DNA from: Psychrobacillus sp. INOP01
GTDB taxonomy: Bacteria; Bacillota; Bacilli; Bacillales_A; Planococcaceae
Direction: 5' to 3'
Length of the DNA stretch: 64,000 nucleotides
Assembly (NCBI RefSeq): GCF_018140925.1
Contig: NZ_CP073315.1
Location: forward strand, 868,001 to 932,000
Numbering within the stretch: the stretch's first letter is position 1; every line of letters starts with the position of its first letter. Positions 21,358 through 30,626 of the stretch are shown here, in pieces. A program made the translations under genes and the position numbers. The notes below the pieces were generated by a model, which was not told the DNA's origin, did no database searches, and saw only the letters and a program-made list of their open reading frames with translations.

Positions 21358-22233
21358 CTATTTTTGAAGCTGTCTAGCCAAAATAGTATAACCGTGCTCA
21401 TGTAAAAAATCATGTTTCGTCGACGGGATATCTTTTATTTGTAAATGATCCAGCTCTGCTCCTATCGGGACATCTCTTCGAATCGTAGCTAACTCTTTGG
21501 AAAGTTTCAGCATCTCCATATCCGTCTCGATTTTTGTTCGTTGACCTGCCTTCAAAAGTGGCAATGCCTCTAAGACTTTATCGACTGTTCCATAGGTTTG
21601 GACAAGTTGTAGCGCTGTTTTCGGACCGATTCCCTTCACTCCTGCATAGCCATCACTAGAATCTCCCATAAATGCCTTCACATCTGGGAAAAGCAAAGGA
21701 GAAATGCCGTATTCTTCAAGGAAACGAGCTTCATTGTATACATCATAAATGGTAAAACCTTTTTTCGTGAACGCAATTTCTGTGGATGGCTCGAGTAATT
21801 GCAGAAGATCCTTATCTCCACTAACTATAGTAAACCTCGCGTCCTCCTTCCATTTATGTGTAATTGAAGCAATTGTATCATCCGCTTCCATTCCGGCTAT
21901 TCCAAAGTTCATCCACCCCAAGTGCTCAGATAACTCCTGAGCCATATCAAACTGGGGGATAAGCTCTTCGGCTGGCTTAGGGCGATTTGCTTTATAACCA
22001 TCGTAAAGCTCATTTCTAAATGTAAGCATACCTTTATCCCAGCAAATAGCCATGTGAGTAGGCTGCATCAAATTTTGTGCCGCCAATACATGCCGAGCAA
22101 AACCTTGCACCGCATTTGTCGGAATTCCTTTGTCATTTTTAAAATAATTCCCGGACATTGCAGTTGCAAAAAACGATCTAAATAATAATGCCATTCCATC
22201 TATTACTAATACATGTGGTTTTTCCTGAGTCAT
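21358..22233 (-). CDS. ypcP: 5'-3' exonuclease, YpcP-like
   Basis: A 291-residue FEN/PIN-fold nuclease like the N-terminal domain of DNA polymerase I. Acidic motifs are GMEADDTIAS, VSGDKDLLQL and GDSSDGYAGVKGIGPKTA with its helix-hairpin-helix. It lacks the polymerase domain, as does B. subtilis YpcP, which processes Okazaki flaps and RNA-DNA hybrids. I start at the ATG at 22233, 9 nt after AAGG. A GTG three codons earlier overlaps that site. Confidence 0.92.
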   Translation of the reverse strand: MTQEKPHVLVIDGMALLFRSFFATAMSGNYFKNDKGIPTNAVQGFARHVLAAQNLMQPTHMAICWDKGMLTFRNELYDGYKANRPKPAEELIPQFDMAQELSEHLGWMNFGIAGMEADDTIASITHKWKEDARFTIVSGDKDLLQLLEPSTEIAFTKKGFTIYDVYNEARFLEEYGISPLLFPDVKAFMGDSSDGYAGVKGIGPKTALQLVQTYGTVDKVLEALPLLKAGQRTKIETDMEMLKLSKELATIRRDVPIGAELDHLQIKDIPSTKHDFLHEHGYTILARQLQK

Positions 22234-22336
22234 TTTAAACACCCTTTTTTTAAAGTTTACTTATTATAACACGAGTAGATTCAATCTATTAAACAGTGGG
22301 TATATATATTGAAACTAATAGAATGGAGTATGAAAG

Positions 22337-23551
22337 ATGAAAATACATAATGGATCCCTTTATTGGCCTACTACTACAAAGCCATTCATACCAAAAACTA
22401 CTTATGAAAAACTAGATATATATGATGTTGTAATAGTTGGCTCTGGAATGTCTGGATCACTTACTGCACTTGCATTAGCAGAAAGTGGTCTTAAGATAGC
22501 AATATTAGACAAGCGTGAGATGGCAACAGGGAGCTCCAGCGCAAATACTGGCCTTTTACAATACTCTAATGATATTATGCTGCACCAACTAATCGGCCAA
22601 ATCGGGGAAAAAGATGCTGTTCGCTTTTACCAGCTCTGTTATGAAGCAATGGATGATCTAGAGAATATAGCAAAGAGCCTACCAATAGAAGTAGACTTCA
22701 TTAGAAGACCAAGTATATGTTATGCGAGCGACGAAAACGACGTAGAAATGATAAAAGCTGAATATGATACATTAAAAAAATATGGGTTTCCTTGTGACTA
22801 TTGGGGACGAAATGAGATGGCTGAAAAAATGCCTTTTTCCAAGCATGGTGCCTTAGTGACATTTGGTGATGCGGAGATTAATCCATTGAAGTTTGTGCAT
22901 GGAGTCCTAACTAAACTAGAAGAGTTAGGTGTACATTTATTTCCTTATACGGAAGTATTGGATGTATTTGAGGATAACGATTCTTTAAATATACGTACCT
23001 CCGGTCAATCTTTTTACGCCAAACATATCGTCTACACAACTGGCTATGAAACTACTCCTGTAGGTAGGAGAATTGGAGCCGATATTAATCGTTCCTATGC
23101 ATTTGTTAGCAATCCAATCCCAGAATTTAGTGATTGGTATGAACAAGCATTAATTTGGGAAACAAAGCGACCTTATTTATACATTCGCTCAACAGTTGAA
23201 GGAAGAATAGTTGTTGGTGGATTAGACGAGGATAAACCAGAAGCACCCGACTCTGACGAAATCATTCAGAAACGAGCGGAAAATTTATTACACCAGTCTA
23301 GAGAACTATTTCCTAATTATGATATTCAAATAGATTATGCATATGCTGCTAGTTTTGGAGAGTCGGTAGATAATATACCATTTATAGGGCAACATCCTAG
23401 TAAACAAAACCAATTCTATTTACTTGGTTATGGGGGCAATGGAACTGTATATAGTATGATAGGCTCTCATATTTTAAAAGATTTAATAGTAGGAAATCGA
23501 AACGAAGATGCCGAGCTTGTGCAACTTGATCGGAAATATGGTATAGCATAA
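22337..23551 (+). CDS. FAD-dependent oxidoreductase (DAO family)
   Basis: A 404-residue flavoprotein of the DAO/glycine-oxidase superfamily. A dinucleotide-binding VGSGMSGSLTALALAESG lies at about residues 33-50, and the C-terminal QFYLLGYGGNGTVYSMIG completes FAD binding. The closest named type may be gamma-glutamylputrescine oxidase. The substrate is not evident. It is monocistronic with a TATGAAAG leader and no partner genes. Confidence 0.8.
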   Translation: MKIHNGSLYWPTTTKPFIPKTTYEKLDIYDVVIVGSGMSGSLTALALAESGLKIAILDKREMATGSSSANTGLLQYSNDIMLHQLIGQIGEKDAVRFYQLCYEAMDDLENIAKSLPIEVDFIRRPSICYASDENDVEMIKAEYDTLKKYGFPCDYWGRNEMAEKMPFSKHGALVTFGDAEINPLKFVHGVLTKLEELGVHLFPYTEVLDVFEDNDSLNIRTSGQSFYAKHIVYTTGYETTPVGRRIGADINRSYAFVSNPIPEFSDWYEQALIWETKRPYLYIRSTVEGRIVVGGLDEDKPEAPDSDEIIQKRAENLLHQSRELFPNYDIQIDYAYAASFGESVDNIPFIGQHPSKQNQFYLLGYGGNGTVYSMIGSHILKDLIVGNRNEDAELVQLDRKYGIA

Positions 23552-23656
23552 CAATAAAAGTGCTTGAAAGATAAGCTAGATTGTATTTATTAGACAGAGC
23601 TTAGGATAGATTTTTTAATAATATTACCAGTAATAAGCATCAAGTAGGAAAGTTTG

Positions 23657-23690
23657 TAGAGGATCATTTCTTATGTATGACCCTCTATTC
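23657..23690 (+). terminator. Possible terminator after the FAD oxidoreductase
   Basis: TAGAGG-a-TCAT pairs with ATGA-c-CCTCTA around a nine-base loop, followed by the T-rich ATTCTTCTTG. The T run is interrupted, so this is only moderately convincing. Confidence 0.5.
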
Positions 23691-23756
23691 TTCTTGATTG
23701 TCTGTCTACTTGGGAATTTAAAAAGTGTTAGAACTTGAACATTCCGGTTATAGACA

Positions 23757-24764
23757 TTAGAAAATCACAATAAACGGGAAATAGTAACTATTCGTTACTA
23801 TTTTTGACGTAATAATTTTTAAAACGTCGGTAACATCTCGCATATGCATACTTTGAAAGTTATACTTGTTCTTTAGATAGTCGACATGCTTTAAGATTTC
23901 TTCTAAAAATTGGAGGTTTTCCTTTGTATCTCTCCCAAAATTATGCGGATGCCACCATAAATGATAGAGTTCATTTTTCTTTGCGGCCCTAGTTAATCCC
24001 TTTTTAATTCGGCGGAGACGAAGCTGTTCTAACATGGACAATCTACTATTATAAGGTCTCAAAAAGCGACTAGAAGGTATATTGACAATGGGTTCTGCTT
24101 CGATATTCTTTAAACAATACGTGTGATTGCCAGATATATTTACATACGCATCTATTAGACGACACAATCGTTTCAGCCATGAATTTTTTTCACTTGTATG
24201 AGCTTTATACATCCAGGTTTTTTCATTTCCTCGGTACGCCTTTACTCCAAGCTCTTTACATAGATGTAAATAATCTGGATTTACTTGGTTCCTTGGAAAA
24301 ACCAAAGATGCCGTTTTTCCCAACGAAGAAACAGCCTTCAAATCCTTCTTAAAATGCTCCTTATCTTGCCCATTTTCTAAGCAATAAAAATGAGAAAAGG
24401 TATGTGTTCCAATCTCTTGATTGGATGTTTCTCGTATCATTTCGATTAGTGACATTCCGAAATGATAAGGATCCACCGTTTCATTCGCCCCTACTTTGGA
24501 AAGATTCATTATTGGACTAAATGCAGTATTTTCATAAGGTATATCCATCGTGTTAAAATATGATAATAGCTCCTGTTTATCCTTGCAATACAGCATACCA
24601 ACAATTGCCCATGTCGCATGAATATCATATTTTAAAAACAATTGGAGTATTTGAGGAATAGCTACTCGAGCACCGAGAATATTGGCTCCATATTCTTCTA
24701 TTGTATAAACATCATGTACTCCCCAATTAAGCTCAAAGTCTAATGATATAATAAGAGCCCCCAA
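23757..24764 (-). CDS. Polysaccharide deacetylase family protein
   Basis: A NodB-fold protein of 335 residues. The metal aspartate is in SLDFELNWG (about residue 9), the histidine motif is GTHTFSHF (about 138-145), and the later motifs are FPRNQ and WWHPHNF. No signal peptide or membrane anchor is seen, so it probably acts on a cytoplasmic nucleotide- or lipid-linked substrate. It is the last gene of the polysaccharide locus, 4 bp after a FemAB-like gene. Its final codons run through an inverted repeat at 23780-23802. Confidence 0.85.
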   Translation of the reverse strand: MGALIISLDFELNWGVHDVYTIEEYGANILGARVAIPQILQLFLKYDIHATWAIVGMLYCKDKQELLSYFNTMDIPYENTAFSPIMNLSKVGANETVDPYHFGMSLIEMIRETSNQEIGTHTFSHFYCLENGQDKEHFKKDLKAVSSLGKTASLVFPRNQVNPDYLHLCKELGVKAYRGNEKTWMYKAHTSEKNSWLKRLCRLIDAYVNISGNHTYCLKNIEAEPIVNIPSSRFLRPYNSRLSMLEQLRLRRIKKGLTRAAKKNELYHLWWHPHNFGRDTKENLQFLEEILKHVDYLKNKYNFQSMHMRDVTDVLKIITSKIVTNSYYFPFIVIF

Positions 24765-24768
24765 CTCC

Positions 24769-25491
24769 TCATCCTTTCCTCAGTTTAATCGTTCTCCCCC
24801 AAAGAACTAATTTCCCTATTAGGGAGCTTGCTTCATAACCTGAATAGACTTCAGTAATTTCACCGCCGAACTCCATTTTGAAACTGCTAATATTATCATT
24901 TGATGTTAAACCACCCATGTCGTATACCAAATTCCTTCTACCCTTAAAATACAGAATATTTTTCCAAAGTAAATAACGGCTAGCGATACTTAACATTCTT
25001 TTATCCGTTGAGTCATTCTTTAATCTAAAGTGAGATGCAGAGTACAAAGAAAAGGCAGTCTCCTTATCTGTAATATAAACTTGATAGCCAAGGATTTCAT
25101 TACTACTCCCATTTACTATTCTGGTAATTATCAAATTATTCGATTCAATTAATAACTCCATTGTTTTTACGTGGAATGCACCACATTTAAACGTATTGGT
25201 GTATTTCGCAAATTCATTGTAAAAGTTTTGAAATTCTCTTATATTAGCAATGGTCGGCTGGTCTATTACTTCTATTTGAAAATCAAACTTAGTTGCCTGT
25301 CGAATTTGTTTTCTAGTTGTACGATGAAGGTCTTTTAATAATTGTTCTTCGCTTTTAGTTAAATCAATAAGTAGCGTAGTTTGTTTTATCAATTGGTTAA
25401 CTGGTCGATAGGCATGAGAAAAACCAATAAGGTGCGCAGATGGTAATGGTGTTTCCCCAGTTTTTAAAAAGTAGCAATTTACTAATGTCAA
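24769..25491 (-). CDS. FemAB/GNAT-like aminoacyl or acyl transferase
   Basis: A 240-residue protein related to the FemAB/peptidoglycan-bridge group of the GNAT fold. Supporting segments are LHRTTRKQIRQATK near residue 55, the YSASHFRLKND region, the YDMGGL motif and FKMEFGGEITEV at the C terminus, as in Lipid II:glycine glycyltransferase relatives. Members use aminoacyl-tRNA or acyl-CoA. It lies between the two-domain GNAT protein and the deacetylase, so a polymer-tailoring role is likely. The donor is unknown. Confidence 0.7.
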   Translation of the reverse strand: MTLVNCYFLKTGETPLPSAHLIGFSHAYRPVNQLIKQTTLLIDLTKSEEQLLKDLHRTTRKQIRQATKFDFQIEVIDQPTIANIREFQNFYNEFAKYTNTFKCGAFHVKTMELLIESNNLIITRIVNGSSNEILGYQVYITDKETAFSLYSASHFRLKNDSTDKRMLSIASRYLLWKNILYFKGRRNLVYDMGGLTSNDNISSFKMEFGGEITEVYSGYEASSLIGKLVLWGRTIKLRKG

Positions 25492-25540
25492 ATTTAATAG
25501 TTTTCGCTTTACTAGGATTATTGTGGCACCTTCTTTTCTT

Positions 25541-27175
25541 TTAATATTCTTCTCTACTAATTTTTGATTTTCCGAGGACTCTAGTAAAAGTTACTTTATC
25601 AGTCCATTGAAACCCAAGTTGGGTTAGTAAATTAACACTTTCCTTATCCTTTATATGAACACTTACAAATATATCTTTCCCTTTATAACGATGCTTCACA
25701 AACCCTAGAATTTGTATAATATTTTCATTCTTCCAATCATTTATATAAATGCTTCTTTTTTTCAGATTAAGGACTACCCCAACACTATCTAATCGAATGA
25801 CATTTTCATTTACCCAAAATGCTTTTAATAGGTCTTCTGAATAGAATCCAGCATATCCATTATAAATTCTCTGTAAAATATCTTTTCGTTCATGTTCAGA
25901 AGAGAGAGCTGCATTTGGAGAGAGTTCCGTAAAGCTAGTCTCCGTGTCCTCTATCTCTTCAAAGTTTGAAATTTTCCCAATAACATAAGATCTCTTATCA
26001 TAGATAAAGGGAAATAACTTCGTATTAATAACCCTTCCCCTATAGCTAAAACTTCCTTTTTGACGTAGAAAGTATCTAACTTTCCCTATCGTATTTCTTC
26101 GAAACAACACAACAGCTCTGTATTTTTTCACTTTAGAAATAAGTATATTCTTGATCCATAGTGTATTTCTAATAGTCTTTGCCCGTACGTTATTTGTAGA
26201 AAATATAGATTTTCTTGTATAGTCTACATCCGTATTCCATTCCATCTTATAAGGTTCATACCCAATACTCATATCCAATTTTTGAAAACCGTCGGATATT
26301 AATTGGCTAACTTTTTCTTTTATCAATAATCTGCCTGGCCCATAACAATCAAAATCTGAATCATGTCCTAATACATATCCTAAATAACGTGTACGACAAG
26401 TAAATCCATACGTAAAAGCAACCTTTTCTTCTTGTACTTGAAGTGTTGTTAAACGAACTGAAAACTTTCCTTTGGGTAACTCAGCTAAATATCTAAAGAA
26501 CTCCTGCTTACTTTCTGAAGAAAAACCGCTTGTGTCATTTTTCTTCTCCCATCTTCGCTTGTGCAACCTTACAATTTCATCCATTTCATTCGCTTCTAGT
26601 ACTTTCAACGAAACGTCGCCTAATGCCCTCAACCTCTTGTCTCGTCGATCCATACCGTGTAGTTTTTTTCGGGTTTTCATATACTCGTCAAAATTAATCT
26701 GCTCCAGATTAATATATGGAGTAATGATTGAGAAATGACGTTCCTTCATATTCCTAGCATTTAAATACTGAGTTATCGCAAAAGGTGTGACTGTACTTTC
26801 CAACAGCCCATGAAGAGAAAATACAATACTTTTCTTCATTTTTATCAATTCATCTAATGCAAACATAATTGAGCGACTTGCATCTGATTTCCTCACAATA
26901 ATATCCATATAATTTGCTATACCAAGTGCTAAAAAATTTGCCATATAGCCATACCATGTTTTTTTAAATTGAAAGGGGAAAAAAGCTATCATCCTGTTGT
27001 GTTCTTGTATCGCTATTATTTCAACATTTTCTTGATAGCCTAGAATTCTCCACCAGTTATATACAAACTCATATTCTATGAAAGGATTAGTATTTTCGTT
27101 ATCTTCCATAATTTTATTCCAGTCTTGTTTGTAAACTTCTAAATGACTATAAGATTTAATACTTATAAGTTTCAA
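25541..27175 (-). CDS. Two-domain GNAT protein, CelD/BcsL-like plus C-terminal GNAT
   Basis: A 544-residue protein. The first about 350 residues match the CelD/BcsL acyltransferase group: RRWEKKNDTSGFSS, YGFTCRTRYLGYVLGHD and a GPGRLLIKE helix. A basic linker follows, then a small C-terminal domain (about 430-544) with a GNAT-like ending LLTQLGFQWTDKVTFTRV. Family members sit in exopolysaccharide loci and probably acylate sugars. The second domain could be a separate acyl acceptor site. The gene lies 15 bp after the epimerase. Confidence 0.7.
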   Translation of the reverse strand: MKLISIKSYSHLEVYKQDWNKIMEDNENTNPFIEYEFVYNWWRILGYQENVEIIAIQEHNRMIAFFPFQFKKTWYGYMANFLALGIANYMDIIVRKSDASRSIMFALDELIKMKKSIVFSLHGLLESTVTPFAITQYLNARNMKERHFSIITPYINLEQINFDEYMKTRKKLHGMDRRDKRLRALGDVSLKVLEANEMDEIVRLHKRRWEKKNDTSGFSSESKQEFFRYLAELPKGKFSVRLTTLQVQEEKVAFTYGFTCRTRYLGYVLGHDSDFDCYGPGRLLIKEKVSQLISDGFQKLDMSIGYEPYKMEWNTDVDYTRKSIFSTNNVRAKTIRNTLWIKNILISKVKKYRAVVLFRRNTIGKVRYFLRQKGSFSYRGRVINTKLFPFIYDKRSYVIGKISNFEEIEDTETSFTELSPNAALSSEHERKDILQRIYNGYAGFYSEDLLKAFWVNENVIRLDSVGVVLNLKKRSIYINDWKNENIIQILGFVKHRYKGKDIFVSVHIKDKESVNLLTQLGFQWTDKVTFTRVLGKSKISREEY

Positions 27176-27190
27176 ATAATTCTCCTTCGT

Positions 27191-28099
27191 TTACAATTTA
27201 TTATCTATATTAAAAGACTGAATAATTTCTTCCAATCCCTCCTCTAATGAGTAAAATGGTTCCCACTGAAGAAGTCTTTTAGCTTTTTCATTTGACAGTA
27301 CACTTCGTTTAATCTCCGCCGCATCCAACTCTTTTACAATTGGCTCTATTTCTATATTAGTAAAGTGTGAGATTAACTTAGATACTTCGTTAATCGTTCT
27401 TTCTATTCCTGAACTAATATGGAACACACCGGTTTCATGACTTACCAGTGCAGTAAGGCAAGCAGCGGCTACATCTTTTACATATATGAAGTCCCTTGTT
27501 TGACTTCCATTATGAATAATTGGCGCTTCTTTTTTATAAATTCGATGAAGAAAGCTCGAGATGACGCCACTCTCCTGATTTGGCCCATAAACATTCGAAA
27601 ACCTTAAAATACAGCTTTTAAGGCCGAACATTTTTTCATACAAGCGCACATAATTCTCAGCAGAAACTTTTGATAATCCATAAAAGGAAAGTGGAGATAA
27701 TTTAGAATCTTCCTCTACGGGTAGAGCACTCGGATTTCCATAAACAGCGGCCGAGGAAGCAAAAACACATTTTTTTATGTTAAATTGGTTGGCGTATTTA
27801 AGTGTATTGAGTGTTCCTAATACATTCGCTTGACAATCTGCTATTGGGTTCTCCATAGAATCCAGTACCGAAGTTTGTGCAGCTAGATGAATAACATAAT
27901 CCGGCTTTTCTAGTTCAAAAATGCGTTCAGTTTCAGAATTTGTAATATCAGCTTCATAGAATGTTGCATTTCTAGGTACTCTGCTTTTTTTTCCATTTGA
28001 AAGATTATCTAAAGCAACGACTGAAAATTGATGATCTAATAGCTCCTGGACTACAAATGATCCTATAAAACCTGCTGCTCCCGTTACTAGTACTTTCAA
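27191..28099 (-). CDS. NAD-dependent sugar epimerase/dehydratase
   Basis: An extended short-chain dehydrogenase of 302 residues with the Rossmann motif TGAAGFIGSFV (residues 6-16) and the catalytic YGLSKVSAE (YxxxK, about 145). It resembles GalE-like UDP-sugar epimerases but lacks features that fix the substrate. Its start overlaps the upstream glycosyltransferase by 4 bp (ATGA), so the two are coupled. It probably supplies a nucleotide sugar for the polymer. Confidence 0.85.
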   Translation of the reverse strand: MKVLVTGAAGFIGSFVVQELLDHQFSVVALDNLSNGKKSRVPRNATFYEADITNSETERIFELEKPDYVIHLAAQTSVLDSMENPIADCQANVLGTLNTLKYANQFNIKKCVFASSAAVYGNPSALPVEEDSKLSPLSFYGLSKVSAENYVRLYEKMFGLKSCILRFSNVYGPNQESGVISSFLHRIYKKEAPIIHNGSQTRDFIYVKDVAAACLTALVSHETGVFHISSGIERTINEVSKLISHFTNIEIEPIVKELDAAEIKRSVLSNEKAKRLLQWEPFYSLEEGLEEIIQSFNIDNKL

Positions 28100-29196
28100 T
28101 CTTTTTCCTCCAATTTTATTAGGTTTTTATACGTTTGAAAGGTTTGACTGTACATCCGCTCAAAGGTAAAACTAGCTTCATATATTTCGCGACTTTTTTT
28201 CCCCATACTTTTTCGTAGTGAAGGATTTTCGATTAATGTAGTAAGTAACTCGGGCAGATTATGGTGAATTAAAAACCCATTTTCAGAATTCCTCACAGCC
28301 TCTTTCACTCCCCCTACATTAGACGCAATAATTGGAAGTCCATGCGCCATTGCTTCTAATATGGATAGAGGCAACCCCTCCCATGAAGAAGTGAGTACAA
28401 AAATATCCGCATCCATCAATAGCTCGGAGACGTTGGAATGATTGCCTAAAAATGTTACTTTATTCCCCAAATGATGCTCCTGTACATATTGAGCCGACTG
28501 CTCTTTTAGCCTACCGTCACCAGCAAAAATCATATACCAATTTAATTCTCTTATTTGGAAAAGTGCATGTAATAGCTCCAATTGTTTTTTAGGTTTGTCA
28601 AAACGAGCCACCATTAATATTTTTACCATGTCATTAGGTACTAGTTGAACGTTACCGCGGCTTTGATCCATTACACCATTGTGAATTGTTATTAATTTGG
28701 AAGGGCTTAACACCTGATGTTGCAACGCAAGAATTCTGTCATAATCACATACGGTAATTACTTTTTTCGATATTTTACCAATCCACTTTTCTACTCTACG
28801 ATATAAAACCTGTTTGTTTTTCGCCACACCATCAGTGAAAGCCCATCCATGTGCTGTGAATACAAAAGGAATTCGAAGCGTCCAACAGGCGATTCTTCCA
28901 AGAATCCCAGCTTTAGAGGAATGAATAGCTACAATATCAGGATCCAATTGTTTTAAGGCTTTTCTAATTTCAAAAAAAGCGAGTAAATCCTTGACCAAGT
29001 TCATATTTCTTATTAAATGCTTCAGTGGAATGTATTCAATCTCTTTTACATAAAGCTCATCTGCTAGTTGTTTTTTGGTTCCATAAAGGATTGAGACTCG
29101 ATTACCGTCCGCTACCAGTCTTTTCGAAAGGTAAAGAACATGTACTTGAGCTCCCCCTACCTCATACATATGTGTAATCAGCTGAACAATTTTCAT
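28096..29196 (-). CDS. Glycosyltransferase, GT4 family
   Basis: A retaining GT-B glycosyltransferase of 366 residues. The N-terminal VGGAQVHVLYLSK is a typical acceptor-side start. The C-terminal donor site shows SSWEGLPLSILEAMAHGLPI with the EX7E motif and ASNVGGVKE. It is cytoplasmic or peripheral and probably adds one sugar to the undecaprenyl-linked repeat unit. It overlaps the epimerase gene by 4 bp. Confidence 0.9.
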   Translation of the reverse strand: MKIVQLITHMYEVGGAQVHVLYLSKRLVADGNRVSILYGTKKQLADELYVKEIEYIPLKHLIRNMNLVKDLLAFFEIRKALKQLDPDIVAIHSSKAGILGRIACWTLRIPFVFTAHGWAFTDGVAKNKQVLYRRVEKWIGKISKKVITVCDYDRILALQHQVLSPSKLITIHNGVMDQSRGNVQLVPNDMVKILMVARFDKPKKQLELLHALFQIRELNWYMIFAGDGRLKEQSAQYVQEHHLGNKVTFLGNHSNVSELLMDADIFVLTSSWEGLPLSILEAMAHGLPIIASNVGGVKEAVRNSENGFLIHHNLPELLTTLIENPSLRKSMGKKSREIYEASFTFERMYSQTFQTYKNLIKLEEKD

Positions 29197-29280
29197 CTAT
29201 TATCCCTCATTTTATTTTGTAGAAACCAATTGAGAGTAAGCGCTATTCAATATAGAGTTTGTAATCCGTGAAGTTACATA

Positions 29281-30567
29281 TTAGAAGACATAGACATTAC
29301 TACTGATGAAATCATCTAATTCCTCTCTCTTCCTAACTACCATAAATTGATTATCTATTTTTGCGATAATTGGGGGTCTCTCTTTGATGAAAGGAGGATT
29401 AAGTACTATAGTGTAAGCACCCATGTTGTGGAATACTAGAAAATCTCCTGCTTTTGGAATTTCTCCAACATGGTCAATCATTAAATAATCTTTCTCCATG
29501 CATGTATAACCAACAACATTAAACCTATCTGTTTGATAGTCAGCTACATTTGTTTTGACAAGTTCCATCGAGGTATTTTTTTTACTAATACTAGGTTTAA
29601 TATTATGAACACTACCATTAACTAGAACAAAATATTCATTACCATTTCTCTTCACATCGACTACTTTACAAAAGAATTTAAATGTATCAACTACTAAAGA
29701 TAAACCTGGCTCGACTATTAAAAATGGTTCGTTTTTAAAATGTATTTTTTCTTTATTCATAATGGAACAGATCGCCATTGCATAATCATCATATGAAGGG
29801 ACGTTATTTATTTTCATTGTTTCGGGTACATGACCATAAAATCCGCCTCCAATATCCAGATACTCTAACGTGTTTGAAATATATATTTTTGAAAGATCGC
29901 ATAATTTCTGGGTTATTTTCTCATAAACTTCTAAACTTCTTAATTGGGTAGAAAAATGACCATGCAGACCAACCACATCTAAGTTTTCTATTTGCTTTAA
30001 ATCGTTTAAAGCTTTTTCTAAATTTCCATTTTCAACACAAAAGCCAAATCTACTTTGCTTAAATCCATCCTGAAGAGGGCTTTCCCCATCAATTGATATA
30101 TCAAAATTTACTCTTAATCCTACTTTATAATGATTGCTTTTATTCTTCCGAATATATTCTTTTACTATCTCAACTTCACTAAACGAATCTAGGTTAATAA
30201 TGCTGCCTTCTTTCAGCGCTAAAGCGATATCATCCGGAGACTTCAACGGGCCATTAAAAATAATATTCTTTGGATTCATTCCGATTTTTAGTGCTAAATC
30301 ATATTCAATCCTAGAAACAACTTCTGCGTATCCTCCTAATTTAGATATTTCTTTTAATAAAATTGGTAAATAATTTGTTTTATATGAATATCCAATAATA
30401 AATTTACTGTACCTACTACTAAATGCTGAGAACATCTTCAAATAGTTTGTGCTTAATTTTTCCAAGTCAAATAAATAAAAGGAGTCTCCAAATCGCTTTT
30501 TTAATAAATTCACTTTCTCTAAATAATCAACCTGGTCACTATTCTCTATTCCCTTAATATTGTGCAC
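29281..30567 (-). CDS. Fold-III PLP decarboxylase/racemase-like protein
   Basis: A 428-residue member of the alanine-racemase-fold decarboxylases (diaminopimelate/ornithine decarboxylase type). The PLP lysine is in IGYSYKTNYLP (about residue 61). A histidine is in LHGHFSTQ, the phosphate loop is YLDIGGGFYG, an EPG is in LIVEPGLSL, and the partner-site motif is TCMEKDYL, corresponding to CxxxD. It probably acts on an amino acid destined for the polymer. Housekeeping LysA is unlikely because of the locus. Substrate and reaction are unknown. Confidence 0.8.
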   Translation of the reverse strand: MHNIKGIENSDQVDYLEKVNLLKKRFGDSFYLFDLEKLSTNYLKMFSAFSSRYSKFIIGYSYKTNYLPILLKEISKLGGYAEVVSRIEYDLALKIGMNPKNIIFNGPLKSPDDIALALKEGSIINLDSFSEVEIVKEYIRKNKSNHYKVGLRVNFDISIDGESPLQDGFKQSRFGFCVENGNLEKALNDLKQIENLDVVGLHGHFSTQLRSLEVYEKITQKLCDLSKIYISNTLEYLDIGGGFYGHVPETMKINNVPSYDDYAMAICSIMNKEKIHFKNEPFLIVEPGLSLVVDTFKFFCKVVDVKRNGNEYFVLVNGSVHNIKPSISKKNTSMELVKTNVADYQTDRFNVVGYTCMEKDYLMIDHVGEIPKAGDFLVFHNMGAYTIVLNPPFIKERPPIIAKIDNQFMVVRKREELDDFISSNVYVF

Positions 30568-30626
30568 CGATTAATTAGCCCCTTTTTTATCTCATAATTG
30601 GTTGAATACTGAAATTAAATAAATTT

